Shown here piece by piece: positions 32,901-45,597 of a DNA stretch of 64,000 nucleotides. The DNA is from Meconema thalassinum (taxonomy: Eukaryota > Arthropoda > Insecta > Orthoptera > Tettigoniidae). The stretch covers positions 793,538,979 through 793,602,978 of the forward strand of contig OX336389.2 in the NCBI GenBank assembly GCA_946902985.2, read 5' to 3'. Both the position numbers and the translations under genes were made by a program. The notes under the pieces were generated by a model that did no database searches, was not told the DNA's origin, and saw nothing but the letters and a program-made list of their open reading frames with translations. Every line of letters starts with the position of its first letter. The first letter of the stretch is position 1.

Positions 32901-35348
32901 GTTGTACAATTATTTATCGGAAAATGATGTCCAAACTTTGAACTAACATAATACGCAATGGGTTTACTTAATAGACAACAACGTAAATATATAATTTACC
33001 TAGGCAATACTGAATATGTGGATGTGTTGCCCATCTGTTCATCAGCCCACACAAACGAAACGAAATTCAACGCTAGAATATTTGAATGCCCAATCCGATT
33101 TCTCTTTTATCAGAGCTTGGTGCACTTGAATGAATCATAATGAAGACAGCAGATCACACTCCCAAAGAGCGATGTGCCTGCACCTTGTCCAAGTGTACGG
33201 AGTTTACTCCTAAATATCCAATTCACGCAAATAACTTATGTAAAATTGCGGGGATCCTACCCAAATCCTAGATCCTAAAACATATAGTTACACAAGTCAC
33301 AATCACCATGCAATCACCACAGAAACACAGATTATGGGACAAGATCAAGATGTCACAAGCTCCTATTGTGAATTAACAACAGCGGCAGAGTGAACGGCTG
33401 TATATATTTAGAGAATAGTTCGTACATGAAGTAAATTTCTTATGAAGGAAATTATGAAATTTATAATAATCGTGATTTGAATATATTCACCGAACAGAGT
33501 TTACAAACCAACTCAAAACATACATTTTTCGTTATCTCCATTCAGTATAGCTTGGTCAAAAAGTGTTGTATGACAAGTATTATTATAAGTATTTTCTTCC
33601 GTATTTCATACCATTCATTCTCCCATTCGATCTGTTATATAGCAAATATTTATCTAAAATTTTATCAATTTTTTCAAAGTTTTTTTTTCTACTGCTTCCA
33701 GATATCGTTATATACATACCCTTAAAATATCATTTTACGTTTACTTCTTACAAGAAAGGGTCACAACATAATGACGAATGAACGATGAACTCGTATATAT
33801 TTGGTATGTACACTGTATATTTAGAACATACATTTTAGCTGCCATGAACTATCACAACAGGAAATACCGCTCTCCACAGGTACGATGGGCAAATTTAAGA
33901 ATATTGATACATCATAGGGTTTATTATAGGATACATTGAGTATTTGAAACTAAAATTATATGATTTTCTACCACACCTTCGATAGCAAACTTACCTGCTA
34001 TAACGATCAGAGGCAAAATTGTGCAAATCAGCGATTAACACATGATCCATGCATATACAGTCCTCGCAGTGTGTACATTTGATGAAAACAGGTTGGACAA
34101 AATTTATTTTGCAATCACTCTTCCGTTCGTCCTTCATCGAAGTAGTTCTAGCAATTCTACAAGGGTGTTTGAAATGTGTAACTTTGACTTTGTTGTGACA
34201 GCAGTGGAAAGAATCAAATTGAATAAGTTGGAGATTCCTACCTCCGAGAAAAGGAATATAGAAAAAGATTGAAGGTGTGGGAACTGGTATCTGTGCCATG
34301 TGTTAAGTTCCTTATCTGCAGATACCTCAGTTTAAATCTGATAAATTTGACAAAATATTTTTATGGTTATATGAAGAAAATTTTGCCTTTTTCCATTTGC
34401 TGGAATCAGACTTTTTATGATTTCAATACATTCAAGTACTATACAGCTGTAGAGTACATCAACCCAATTGGCTGTCCAGGAGTCACCCCAAGAACAACTA
34501 TTCATCCTGCATTACTAACCAAATTGCTTGTTTCATGTGGACCTCTGATTCCATTTTGCTCATATTAGCAGATCTACTTGCAATCGCCTTGATGCTCATT
34601 AGATAGATATTCATTCTTTCAGGAAAGTTATCAGTGGGCCCATTCACAAGAATTTGCAAACGGGCTAACAGGGTACTGCGCCCGAATTCCTCAAAGTCAA
34701 CGTCCAGAATCCGCATGGATGGAAAAAGGATCGTAGGGATGTCAATACCCGGCTTAGAATTCAACATTTTCCTACCGGACTGATGACTAGGGAACCCTTG
34801 ACTCACATAACACATATCTAACCATACTAGTAACTACTGCACACAGAACAACCTAAAAACAAAATAAAGCACACTGAGCAACTCGGCTCTCGGGGAAGAT
34901 AAGGTATATTTATGTCGAAAAAACTGCCTGCATCGAACTAGTAGTATCGTTATAGCGTGATTCAGCATTGAATGAAAAACAGATATTATAAAAGACGGAG
35001 CAAGCAAACTAAAAAGTGCCTGCAAATTTATTCGCCTAGGACAATACATATATGTCCCTAAATATCAAAAGCAAAATAAAATAAACACTAAACTGAAAAA
35101 TTAGGTCCCCACTGGACATAGATGCGACATTCATAAGTCTTCATGCACCAAAACTTATATTAATTATAACTGAACTTTCTTTAAAAGATTTTATTAAATT
35201 AAATACATTTTATTAAACACCGCGTGTTTAATCTCAAAATAGTCCACTTCCAATTCTACTATATTCCACAAACTTTCTCCCTACATAATACATCGTATTA
35301 TTTCACTTCGCATTATTGCGTCAAATCTACTGATTATATTCAGAAATA
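32901..35348. other. No recognised gene; one unexplained minus frame at 34498-34815
   Basis: AT-rich. The minus frame 34815-34498 (105 codons) includes PTILFPSMRILDVDFEEFGR and MNIYLMSIKAIASRSANMSK, which look protein-like in composition. I cannot assign a family or see splice support. It may be a fragment of a mobile-element gene or of an unknown host gene. Confidence 0.3.
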
Positions 35349-35390
35349 TTAATAAAATTATTATTATTATTATTATTATTATTATTTACA
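35349..35390. repeat. (ATT)n microsatellite, SINE target
   Basis: About ten att triplets lead into attatttaca, the left copy of the duplication made by the SINE that follows. Confidence 0.9.
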
Positions 35391-35614
35391 GGGGAGCGTG
35401 ATGGCGCAGTGGCTTAGCTTCTCGCCTTTCACCCGGACGGCCGGGGTTCGAATCCCGGTGACAGCCGGGTGGAATTTTCACCTGGAAAATCACGTGGTGT
35501 CAGGAAGGGCATCCGGCCTTAAATCCCCGGCCAAAACCAAAATGAGCCTGATTGGCTCCGGCGACCCCAATTAATTGGGAAAAGCCGAAGGGAAAGAAGA
35601 AGAAGAAGAAGAAT
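35391..35614 (+). mobile_element. Near-intact tRNA-derived SINE with (GAA)n tail
   Basis: A-box region gatggcgcagtggcttagc and B box ggttcgaatcccgg lie in a well-kept tRNA-like head. The body contains gtcaggaagggcatccggcc and ggcgaccccaattaattggg, and the tail is gggaaagaag followed by gaa repeats. The direct repeat ttattatttaca flanks both ends (35379-35390, 35615-35626), giving a 12-bp target duplication. This is the youngest-looking SINE in the window. Confidence 0.9.
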
Positions 35615-35626
35615 TATTATTTACAA

Positions 35627-38600
35627 TTGTCAATTATATACATCATTGCGACCTGCACGATTTTCTCCTCCTGCTTTATTTATTAAATTTCATTTCACTT
35701 CTCTTCTCTTTAGCTCACACAATACTTCTGTTTGTTAATGAATTTTTATCGTTACGTCCATGTGAATATGTGTATCAAACAGTTAAGTTCATTACTATTC
35801 CATTTTACATTTCCGGTTTTCTAATAACTGTAATAATATTTTGAACTACGACGCAATACTTTCAGATAGCTTTATACAACTATATATGTGTGCGTGGCAT
35901 TAAATCCTCACTACTCACACTTTTAAATCTTCACAAATTCATCTTCCAACTTACTTTACTGACATACTGTGTTTCCATATTTTCTCACTGTAATCTCTTT
36001 AATCTTCACACTCTGTGAATAACATTTATGTGTCTCTAATACACTTCTTTCAATAATAACTCTTCGCATACATTTCTTACTTAGCACGTTCACAAAATCC
36101 TAAACCATCTCAAATACTTTCGACAAAGTAAGAGAATCAGTAACCCTACTTAATATTACTGCTGTAATACCTTCAAGAAACAAACTCCTACGCGTACATC
36201 AATACTATCGATTATACAACTCCGTGCTATTCTTTACTTATTCGTTCCACACAAAGATACTTTCGTAGTACTTCTTTATATTCCTACTCACACAAATATG
36301 TCATACTTCCTTCTAATACTTTAATTATACACCTCTGTTACGATTTATAGCTACTTTCTGAATTAAGTCTGCTCGTGTTCTTTACTCAATAAAAATACAC
36401 TTTACCTCACGTTCTTAATTTCATCTGATATGAAATATCTTTACTGTGGTCTTTCAAGACTTCTCTACGACAATAGGTTGATCTGTAATATAACACCTCT
36501 CCTTCTGATCATCAGCTATGCTTCAAAATGCGCATACTGTTTATACTGTAATAATAAAATTCTGGGTTTCACAATATTCTCTTTTTATAGTTGAATGTCT
36601 CAAACGCAATTGTCGAACACTCCTGACAATAGTTAACGTTTCTGTTGACATTAAATTTCGTTCATCTAACGAATTTTCTTTATTTCGGATAACAATATCC
36701 CTTCTGTATCTCTCATTTCATTTATGACAAAGCTTCGCTTGTTACAACTTGTTACAACTTATAACAACTTGTTATACTTTGTTATACCACATTAACGAAA
36801 TTACTTCACTCACCGGTATAAATTAAATAAATGAAAAGTTCTAAAGACGTTATCTTACACGTGTGAAAAATTAGTTAATGTGAAAATATTAACAATAAGC
36901 GTTAGAAAAATACGTCACAAACGATATTCGTTGACTTTTAAAAAAATTCAATATGTATATCAACAACAATAACATGAACTAGGAATAAAATAATCAGATG
37001 TTGGTCACAAACTGGAGTAACCCATAAACAAATACTAGCTACATAGTTGTTAAAAATCACTGGTCTATCTTGTGCCTGGAACGCTTGATAGTGAATCTGT
37101 GGACCTTAACAGATGAGGAATTCAACCACGGGCGCTGGGAGTGTGCCCACATGCCAGTGAACGCGTGTCTGCATTCCCCACGTTCCTGCTCTGCTCTGCA
37201 CGCAGGTGAGACTATTCGACCGGTTTCCAGCTGATCTGCACCAGCCTTGCTCCTCGCCTTCTGTCAATGACCCTCGCTCGCGCCTCCATTTTCTCTCTTC
37301 TCGATCTAACGATGAGATTCTGCATTTGCTTCTTTCTCGATACTACTTCATTCGGCCGCTCTCTCGAAGTTCCTGATGTTAGTTTATAGATAGTGATTAT
37401 TCTTACGATGAGAAATCACCTCCACATGTGACTTTCTTTTCGTTGTAGTAGCTTGTTTGTGGTTTCCAAGCGTACTGCTGTTTGTACTGCAGTTAAGTTC
37501 CATTGTTGTATCGTATTTGATCATCGCTGGACTTCGCTTAGTTAGTGTAGATTTAACCTCCCTTCATGGTGAAATTAGAACATCATCCTCAGTTCACTAA
37601 AGTTGTTAGCTGTAATTTCTCCCCTCCAATCTGATGTTGAAGACATATTATAAATAGCTCGTAGATGTTCTTCTAAAATGTTGCAGTGTATTGAAATAAT
37701 TTTCTTCTGCGTTATAGTGTGTCGGGCTGAAGTTTCACTAATAGGATAGTGAATATTTGTAGAGTATCTCAATGTATGTCTTCTCCAATTCGACTTTTTA
37801 ATTTTCTGTAGATATATTCGATAAATCCTTTCTAAATTCCTTCTTATTTCCAATATTCATCCATATACTCTTGTAGTTTCTTATTAACGATGTAGTTCTT
37901 CCTTCTGTAGTCTAATGCTTTTCTTGGCTGCCATTGCATACTAATTGTAGATCGATTTTCTATACGTGTTGCCTCTTGGAATACTCGAATGATAAGAACC
38001 TCGTTCCTTCTCTGCTGCTAGCCTCCTGAGTTCATTTTCCCTCTCAAATTGGCCGCGCTAGCCTCTCACTAGTTCATAAACTCACTTATTTGCTCATATC
38101 TTCTCTCAGAGTCATCTAATTTAATTTCTATTTTGCCAATTAAATTTCTTCTTCCTTCCTTGTAATTTTGATATACTCGAATCCATTATAATATTAAAAT
38201 AATAATTTTAATAATTATATAATCCCTCATAATTTTCCTTTCTTCTGATTGGCTACTTCCATGTTATCAAATTTGTTGTTCTCGAGCCATCCCCTCCTTA
38301 GATCTCTCGGCGCGTGTCCGACCTTCAAGTATCCTTCCCAAGTCGCCTCACTAACCAAAACTGATTTGTCTCCCGCAACTTCTCAAAACTGTGCACTTTC
38401 CTGATCGCTATTCCAATCATACTCCCTTGGTTAAAATATTCCAGACTATAAAATTTCAATTTCTTCTCCAAATAACCACCTTTCTTCAGGTTAAAATTTT
38501 ATAAATTTCTTCCTTGCTCATTTTCAACCTTCCTGTGCGTAAAAATAATTCAGATCACGAAATATTTTATACATATTCTTTTCTCAGGCTCTCCGTTCGA

Positions 38601-39997
38601 ATCTCGGTCGGTTACTTTCTCATGGCTACCCATAATTTCGAGTGCAGTGCCATCCATCGTATTCATCGTCCCTCACTGCCGATTCTCATGCGTATGAATA
38701 TGTTACTTCTCCTCATTTACCGACATAATAATTTTTTGAACAACACATGACACTTTATGAACTATTCTCTCAATCACGTATTTAATTTTCCCAAAGATCC
38801 ATAAGCTTATAATAACGGCTACAAATCTAATTTGGGAATAAGACTTCAGTTTGAAGCTAATGATATCTATGAGTTAGGCTACAATTAGCACGTGCCTAAA
38901 CAAGACTTGACTCACACGATACTTATATGCCAGTGATTATGAAAGTAGTGTAATTGATTTGTAAGTTGTACCATGAGATCCTTAGCACGACTCGTAAAAG
39001 CAAAAAACAGAATATTGACATCTTAAACGGTTTAGATGATATTTGGCCGAGAATTCATAGGTGACTAACTCTTTTTAATGCATCTGTGTGACTGTTGTAA
39101 GTTCCATGCCATGTTTCATATCTATTGCTAATCCAGAACATCAGTTGGAGAGGATAAAATTACAGTCGGTCTTGTTTGTTTTGCCCAGATTGTGTATGCA
39201 TCTGTCGAACTTGTGTTTATTGTTGTCTTGAAGGGGATGACTGATAAAATGGACTGCTGCTTTCCTGGCCGTCAACTGCAGATAACATTGTTTCAACCCC
39301 ACTGCTACGGCACCATCACTCCCTGAATTGGATGCCTCCTCATCCCGCAAACGTGTACAAACCTCGTCTAGAACACACCTTCTGTGGAAAGCTGTTTCTT
39401 AATTTGTTTGGACATAACTGACTCCTCTCCTATCAGGTTCATATTGAACAATATATAACCTCAGTCAACACAATTTCACAGCAAAACTCTATCTAGTAAA
39501 TAACACATATCGCTCTTCTGACTACTATATGCTTACAGCTAGATGATGGAAACCTACACCGTCCCTTGTCGGTCAATACCCTTGTACCAATGCAACTAAA
39601 TCTTTGCACGGGTTCCTTTTTATGATCCTCAACACCACCAAACTGGTTTCATAAGAGCTGCGGTAAACCTACCTTGTGACTGAATTTGGTAGTTTCAAGT
39701 TCCACGTTCTTCTTGCTCCTATAAGACGTACAGAGTTAGGTACGGGCAAATTTCCTCTTCTCGTGTTATCATGTGTGTCCACCCCTAAAAATTCCGTTTT
39801 ACTTTTTCAGGGTGGCAATGAGGTGAGATGCGAATGTGTTTTGATGATATTACGACCGGATGTCCTTCCTGACAACCATATCATAGGAGTTGGTGAGGGA
39901 TAAAATGAATATCCCAGTAGCAACTTTGCAAGGTGTACAGTTATGGGAATCGCTATTTTGCAGTACTGGGCGGTCATCGACTGCTGACAGGCTAGAG
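35627..39997. other. Long AT-rich stretch without a recognised gene
   Basis: No frame over 95 codons carries a motif. A short tandem run of ttgttacaact-like units lies at 36738-36787. Near 39850-39900 the text gaccggatgtccttcctgac resembles a SINE 3' body. The interval could be intronic or intergenic. Confidence 0.4.
36738..36787. repeat. Short tandem repeat, about 11-bp unit
   Basis: Four to five imperfect copies of ttgttacaact in a row. Confidence 0.7.
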
Positions 39998-40269
39998 CAG
40001 GGGCGGTGTCAGGCTTTGCACCCTCGGTGTGCTGACTGCTCTGCGCTGCACTTCGCAGCACTCCGTCAGGCCTCTTTCAGCTGGGCTGCCTGTCCTGACT
40101 GCCAGTGCGTTGAACCGAGTCAAGTTTGGATTGCCTTCGCACCGGACGTAATGTAAACAAACAAACTGTTCATCCAATGTGTTGGTTGTCCGAAACATCT
40201 ACAATTTGTTCGCGTGTTTCTGCGCGTATCGGCACTTGAAGATTATGTGCATAGCATTAACACATTTTC

Positions 40270-40660
40270 TTATTGTTGATTGATGTAGTGGCTTTGCGAC
40301 ATCGGTCATGTAGCCCCGTGTACTTGGGTGTGTGTATAGAATTTGTATGATAAACTGTGTAATTATGGTGGATGTATTAGTGTGTGTATTTGTAATCCAG
40401 GTGAGGACTGGAAAGGAGGCAGCTGTGGCCTTAATTTAGGAGCCATCCCGGCATTTGCTTGGAGTAGAAGTGCGAAACCACGAAAAACTACTTCCAAGAT
40501 GGCTGAGATGGGAATCGAACCCTCCTCTTCTCAGTTTTGCCTCATGAGGCTGAGTGTACCCAGTTCCAGCCCTCAGACCAGAATTAAATTGCTTGGCAGT
40601 GCCGGGATTCAAACTCGGACCCTTAAGAATGATAGCCGCTATACCACGAGATGGCCAGAA
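40270..40660 (-). mobile_element. tRNA-derived SINE, family A, nested in the hAT element
   Basis: It shares gtagccccgtgtact, gaggctgagtgtaccc and ttccagccctcagaccagaatt with the copy at 3121-3535. The tRNA-like head is at the right (about 40600-40660). Insertion postdates the hAT element. Confidence 0.75.
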
Positions 40661-41108
40661 TTAAAACAATCAGGAATTTTGATAAGGTATCATGGGACTC
40701 ATATTTTATGACAATGCAATTTTGATCACATTTTTATTTTCCTTGCTTTCAATTTGTTTTCATATTCATAAATGTTCATTGTTCGGTACGATTGCTTGTG
40801 AGACAATCAACCGCAGGCTGTTCCGCAGGTTATCGTCGGACATGAGAGCGCGATGCCGTGATTTTGTTAGTTTCAATGCAGAGAAAAATGTTTCACAAAT
40901 ATACGTTGCTCCAAACATTGATAACACCTGTGCAATTTTGGATATTCATGCTGCGTAATTTTCAGTAGAAACAGGGCAAATTTTTCATAGAGCTAAAAAT
41001 ATCCTCAAGTCATGTGCTACATTGCAAATTTATAAGCTCCATTTAAAACTCGTGCGGAACCTCAGTTACAGAGATTGAAAATGGCTTCACAAACAAATCC
41101 AAAACAGG

Positions 41109-42601
41109 CTAAAGTTTTGCAAGTTCTAGAAATCTGGTAGAAAACTCTTTCAGCAAATCCTCAATAACCCTCAAGTACTGGTCAAAGTCGGCTTCTTCGC
41201 GGACGGATTCCAGGTTTTGAAAATGCCCTGTATTCCTGAATTCTAATTGGGCTTTCCACAACTGCAGCTTTATTTTAAAAGCCATAATTTTGTCACAGAA
41301 GTCCGTAATCAGTTGATCCCTACCTTGCATTGACATATATAATTCGTTGAGGTGCCGTGTAATATCGGTCAAAAACGCTAGGTCCGCTATCCAATGTGGA
41401 TCAGATATTTTCAGCTCTCGCTTACCAAGCATGTCAATGAATCGACTTGTTTCGTCTCTAAAAACAAAAACAAAACCTGCGCAATACTTCAACTCTGCTG
41501 AGCTATCTCATTTCACAATGGTAGGGCACATCACAATATTCGGCATCTACAGACGCGAGAAATTCTTTGAATCGGCGATGATTCAGGCCATGCTTCCGAA
41601 CTGAATTTACAATGCGAACTACCACATGCATAACGTCACCAAGCTTTGCTGCCTTAGCCCAAAGTGTCTCCTGATGAATAAAGCAGTGAATTGAGTACAA
41701 CTTAACGTTGAAACTATCCAACTTAGCTTGACGCCGAGTGATAAAAACTATTTTGGACCCCCGCATGGACGGCGCACCGTCAATTGTTACAGAAAACGAG
41801 CGTTGCCGCTGCAAACCCACTGAGTCAATAGCGTCCTCCACAGCCTGAAAAATATCTTCGCCTATTGTTGTGTCTTTGAGTGGTATGATGTCCAACAACT
41901 CCTCCGAACTTTAAGTTCACTATCGACGCCCCGCTCAAAAACAGCCAGTTGCGCTCCGTCCGTTATGTCCATCGATTCTTCCAAGGCAATTGAGAATGCA
42001 ATGAACTTGTCACATCATTCCATTAATTGTCTTTGGACATCCTCAGCTAAGTCGGCAATGCGGCGCACTATAGTGAGACGTGACAGTGTAATATCCTGGA
42101 ACTGCTGAACCTGCTACGGACATAGCTGTTTCGCGGCATCAATATTAGGCATGCTTTAACAAAATCCCCTTCTGAAAATAAGCTTGGCGTTTATACCTAG
42201 TCACAAGGAAATCTTGTAACTTGCTCGTAAGGTCAGATTCGAAATTCCAAGTTCCTATCCATTAAAAACCATACTGTTAAAGATACGAAGTCTATTTTAT
42301 CACAATGTAATTAAAACAACAAACATTTGTAAGAAAACTAGTGCAGTGCCTATTTCTAGCGTTGATTTCAACTCATTAATTTAAGTTGCCGCTCTTCGTC
42401 CTCGAGAGCCCCAAATTCCTGCTGATGTATCCGATTGAAATGCCGCTCCAGTGAATACTTTCTCAAGCAATCAGCAACATATTGGCATATAACAAACATT
42501 GCCTTTCCGTTGTGCGAGATGAACAACAATTGTTCCCACTCTTTGTTAAAAGAAGTCGCACTTCCACTTCTCCTTTTCTTTTCAGCGCTAGCCATAGTCA
42601 A
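41109..42601 (-). pseudogene. GTF2IRD2/Charlie-like hAT transposase, degraded
   Basis: The N-terminal zinc-finger-like region (42601-42368) has FICQY..DCLRKYSLERHFNRIHQ, although a first cysteine seems lost (FVICQ). A catalytic-domain block (41898-41503) has SVTIDGAPSMRGSK, with the conserved Asp, and LYSIHCFIHQETLWAKAAK. The last block (41492-41109) carries DPHWIADLAFLTDITRHLNE. I recall the same segments in the transposase-derived part of GTF2IRD2 and in Charlie-type elements. 41900-42367 has no clean frame, and stops and frame changes make it inactive. It lies within the element bounded at 39998 and 42852. Confidence 0.85.
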
Positions 42602-42852
42602 ACGTTACTAGTCCTTGCGATCAAATAATGTCACGTGAGACTACAGATAGCAATATAAGGTACACCACATCGTGACCGGTTGACCTTCGACACAGCAAGG
42701 ACAGTACAGGAGAGTATAAGACGAGAAAGCGAGCGAGACAGAGACAGACATATAGTCTTCTCCCACCATCACTGCAGGGCCGTCCGCCCGAGAAGCACTC
42801 CGGAGTGTAGCCGGTGTGCCAGCGCGCCCGGGGTGCTGTTTGGCCACCTCTG

Positions 42853-43528
42853 GGCTAGAGTGAAGTGCGATCTCAGTGCCGGGAAAGTGACAGTGGAAAA
42901 TATCTCTGAATAGTTGGTGATTATGTTTATGGTAATGGCAGCGGTGGTGATAGCTACATTATTAATAATTGGAGGACTCGAATCAAACCCATGGCCTGGA
43001 CAGTTAAGATGGAAAGAAATTTAGAAAAAAGACAAAATGAATATGAATGATGGTGTTGGAGGCAAGCGGTCATGGAGTATTAGGAGCTGTCATCCGTCAT
43101 ACACTTGGAAATGAAAATGTAAACTGTGGGAATCCATTGCATGGGTAGCTAAGGGTTGGGTTCAAACTCACTGTTCTATCGAGTGTATCTATGTACTAGT
43201 CTCATAGTCTCACTTTTAACATTTGAAACTACACAGCTCAGTTAAACCTTTTCGGTTTATCCCAATTATTTGGAGTCGTCAGAGACAAAATGGTTCACTT
43301 TGATTTTGCCCATGGATCTAAGGTCGATGTCTTTCTTCAAGTCAAATCAATTTTCAGTTGATTGAAAATTCATTTTAAGGACTTTGGAACTGTAAGAAGG
43401 TCAAAATAAAAATGTGTCCATTTCCCCGTTTGTATGAGTATACAGTAATCAAGAAACTTCATACATATTGTTAGAAATATCGTTGATTATCCGCTGTACC
43501 ATTTCTTTTTCCCGTTACAGATATACTA
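42853..43528. other. No recognised feature
   Basis: Non-coding by inspection; it separates the hAT element from a mariner. Confidence 0.35.
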
Positions 43529-43685
43529 ATCCATTCGATAAGAGTAATGGCAACGCTGTTCTCAATCAGCGATCCTATTGGCGACTGTTGTAATCTGGGA
43601 GTATATTGTTGAGCAGTCTATCTTGTATAAATATATAATATTGAAAGTTATGGACTTTGAAGCCATTTTCCAGTGTTGCCTTAGT

Positions 43686-43845
43686 AAACAAAAGTTTGGT
43701 GCTTTTCAGTCGGTTAACACAAGTTTACCCAAAAGAGTCGGGTTATACCTTACTCCTGAAAAAAATTACATGAGATTAACAAACACACTAGGATCCTTTT
43801 GAGTTAACTTGTGTTGACCGACTGAAAAGCACCAAACTTTTGTTT
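43686..43845. repeat. 160-bp fold-back MITE inside the mariner
   Basis: Arms of 50 bases (43686-43735 and 43796-43845) are almost perfect inverted copies, with the shared core agtttggtgcttttcagtcgg. The loop is about 60 bases. It lies between the mariner's left terminus and its transposase, so it is a later insertion. Confidence 0.8.
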
Positions 43846-43974
43846 TTGAATATTGAAAGTCTCCAAATAGCTGATATTTGTGAATGCATTATCTGTTTCT
43901 CACATTCAGTACGTAATACCGCCCTAGAATGATGATTAGTAGATGTGAACAAAGGTGCTTCATAAAAATCCAAG

Positions 43975-44860
43975 TTGCAAGAGGAAAAAGTGCACCTCAT
44001 TGCTTCAGAGCATTGCAAGAAGCTTTCGGGTGAGCAGTCCTACCTTCTCGAAATATTGGAAGATGGTTGGAAGCCTTCCGTCAAGGAAGAGAGGAATGTC
44101 CATGCAGAGCACCAGCTGGTAGACCAGTTCCTGCAACTGACGATCTCTTTGTTCAGGCTGTAAGGGTATTATTATAGAAAGACAGGCGCTAGAGATGTGT
44201 GGAGATTTTCAAGGAACTTGGTATTGCAACAGCGTCTGTCCATCACATGTTAAGAAAAAAACTAAAGATGCGAAAAGTTTGTGCCCACTGGGTTCCGCAA
44301 ACTATAACAGAAATTGGAAAGTGTCAGCGAATGGAGACAGCAAGAATGAATTTGGAGTGATATGGACATGAAGGTGAGGCCTTTTTCGTTGTGTTACCCC
44401 AATGGAGGAGACATGGGAACGTTTGTATATACCTGAGCTGAAATGACAATCAAGCGAATGGCGACTTAGGGAATCACCACGCCCAAAAAGATGTCAAGCA
44501 CTGCAGGATCCTTTGAAATGTATGATTATTGTGTGTTATGATTATGAAGGCAAAATCTTGGAAAAAACTGTACCTCATGATATGAAAGTAAATGCAGGTT
44601 ACTACTTGCGTTACTTGGAACATCATTTACGCCCAGAACGGCGTTGTAAACGACCTCAGGCCATTCGGAGTCCTATTGTGTTACATGCCAATACTCGTTG
44701 ATATTTAACCGCAACAGTGAGGAATTTGTGTACAAGGCGGAAATGGGAAGTACCCGAATACTCACCAAATTCACCTGACATGAGCCCCTGTTATTACGAC
44801 TTATTCTCAATTATCGAACATCTACGAGGCATTTGATTTCAATCAAGTGTTGACATCCTG
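43975..44860 (+). pseudogene. Mariner transposase (SETMAR-like), degraded
   Basis: The helix-turn-helix linker region has SVKEERN (near 44080). A different frame reads FKELGIATASVHHMLRKKLK and KVCAHWVPQ (44200-44300). The catalytic part has CYDYEGKILEKTVPHDMKVN and YYLRYLEHHLRPERR (44513-44701), then EVPEYSPNSPDMSPCYYDLF near 44750-44810, which carries the third acidic motif. The second motif (usually HDNAR) reads HANTR, so a catalytic Asp is lost. Frameshifts and stops are present throughout. Confidence 0.8.
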
Positions 44861-45053
44861 AGAGCTCAAGGTCGATCAGTTTGAGAGACATCCAGAAATG
44901 GCGCTGCAGATGGAGTGCATCGTCTTCCAAGGATTTGGCAACGTCTTGTTTGCATGAAAGGAGACTATAAATGAAGTTCGTAATTTCAAAATTAACAACT
45001 CATATTCTTTGTAATGTTATAGCAGTGTTGCCATTAATTATCGAATGCCCCAT

Positions 45054-45515
45054 TATTAACAGTATTGTTGATTCTTACCTACATTTTCCGCCAAATATCC
45101 GACAATGATTCTTTAGTGTTTTGAGCTAAAGTTCAGGACATGCAGTATCATTTCTAAAGTGCATTTCGGGACCTGTTCCTCAACTTCTTAAAACAGTATA
45201 TTCCCTGACATATTAAATCCAAATCTACGTTACGATGGCAGTGGTCAACAAGTAATAGATGGCCAGTGAGTGTCAACGATAGAGAATCCTCTCTTATCCA
45301 TTTGCCATTGATGGGGATGTTGGACTATAACAACTATACAAACTTCCTGCTACTCCAATAACTGAGAATTATAATCTTTGCTTAAAATGCAATTTCCCCC
45401 TGGAACTCCTATAACATAGGCCTAGTTGTATTTGTAGTTTACGATAAGGACGTGGATGTAAACATTGAGTGATCAATAGAAATCATCTGTTTAATTATGT
45501 TTCATTTTGTTTCAG
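45054..45515. other. Presumed intron sequence
   Basis: No motif is seen. The right end is a pyrimidine-rich tract leading into the exon at 45516. Confidence 0.3.
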
Positions 45516-45597
45516 CGCTGCCCGATTATGCTATATTGAGTATCGTTCTGAGTTCCGTGGTGGTCTTCCTGGCTGTCGCATCTGTCATTATCTACAG
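45516..45597 (+). CDS. Single internal exon encoding a transmembrane helix (host gene candidate)
   Basis: A good 3' splice site (tgtttcattttgtttcag) precedes and ctacag/gtgagtt follows an 82-base segment. In the one frame that fits a phase-1 entry and phase-2 exit it encodes 26 residues: a LPDYAILS start, then an uninterrupted hydrophobic run SIVLSSVVVFLAVASVIIY, ending before an AG-initial codon (Arg or Ser). One helix per exon flanked by long introns is typical of single-pass receptors in large insect genomes. No other exon of the gene is certain in the window, so no name is given. Confidence 0.55.

Larger units (their letters stand above)
39998..42852 (-). mobile_element. hAT transposon with 8-bp target duplication
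   Basis: GGCTAGAG occurs directly before (39990-39997) and after (42853-42860) the element. The termini are CAGGGGCGG at the left and, inverted, CAGAGGTGG at the right, as expected for hAT. A transposase pseudogene lies on the minus strand, and a family A SINE sits inside at 40270-40660. CG-rich terminal regions contrast with the AT-rich flanks. Confidence 0.85.
43529..45053 (+). mobile_element. Mariner element
   Basis: The terminal repeats share attcgataa and aatggcaac(g/a)ctg, inverted at about 43533-43560 and 45022-45050, with TA outside each end. After subtracting the 160-bp fold-back at 43686-43845 the length is about 1.36 kb, normal for mariner. The transposase is on the plus strand. 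Confidence 0.7.

Noticed and set aside
42641..42913. GC-rich open frames on both strands near the right end of the hAT element
   Set aside because: They fall in the non-coding terminal region of the transposon.
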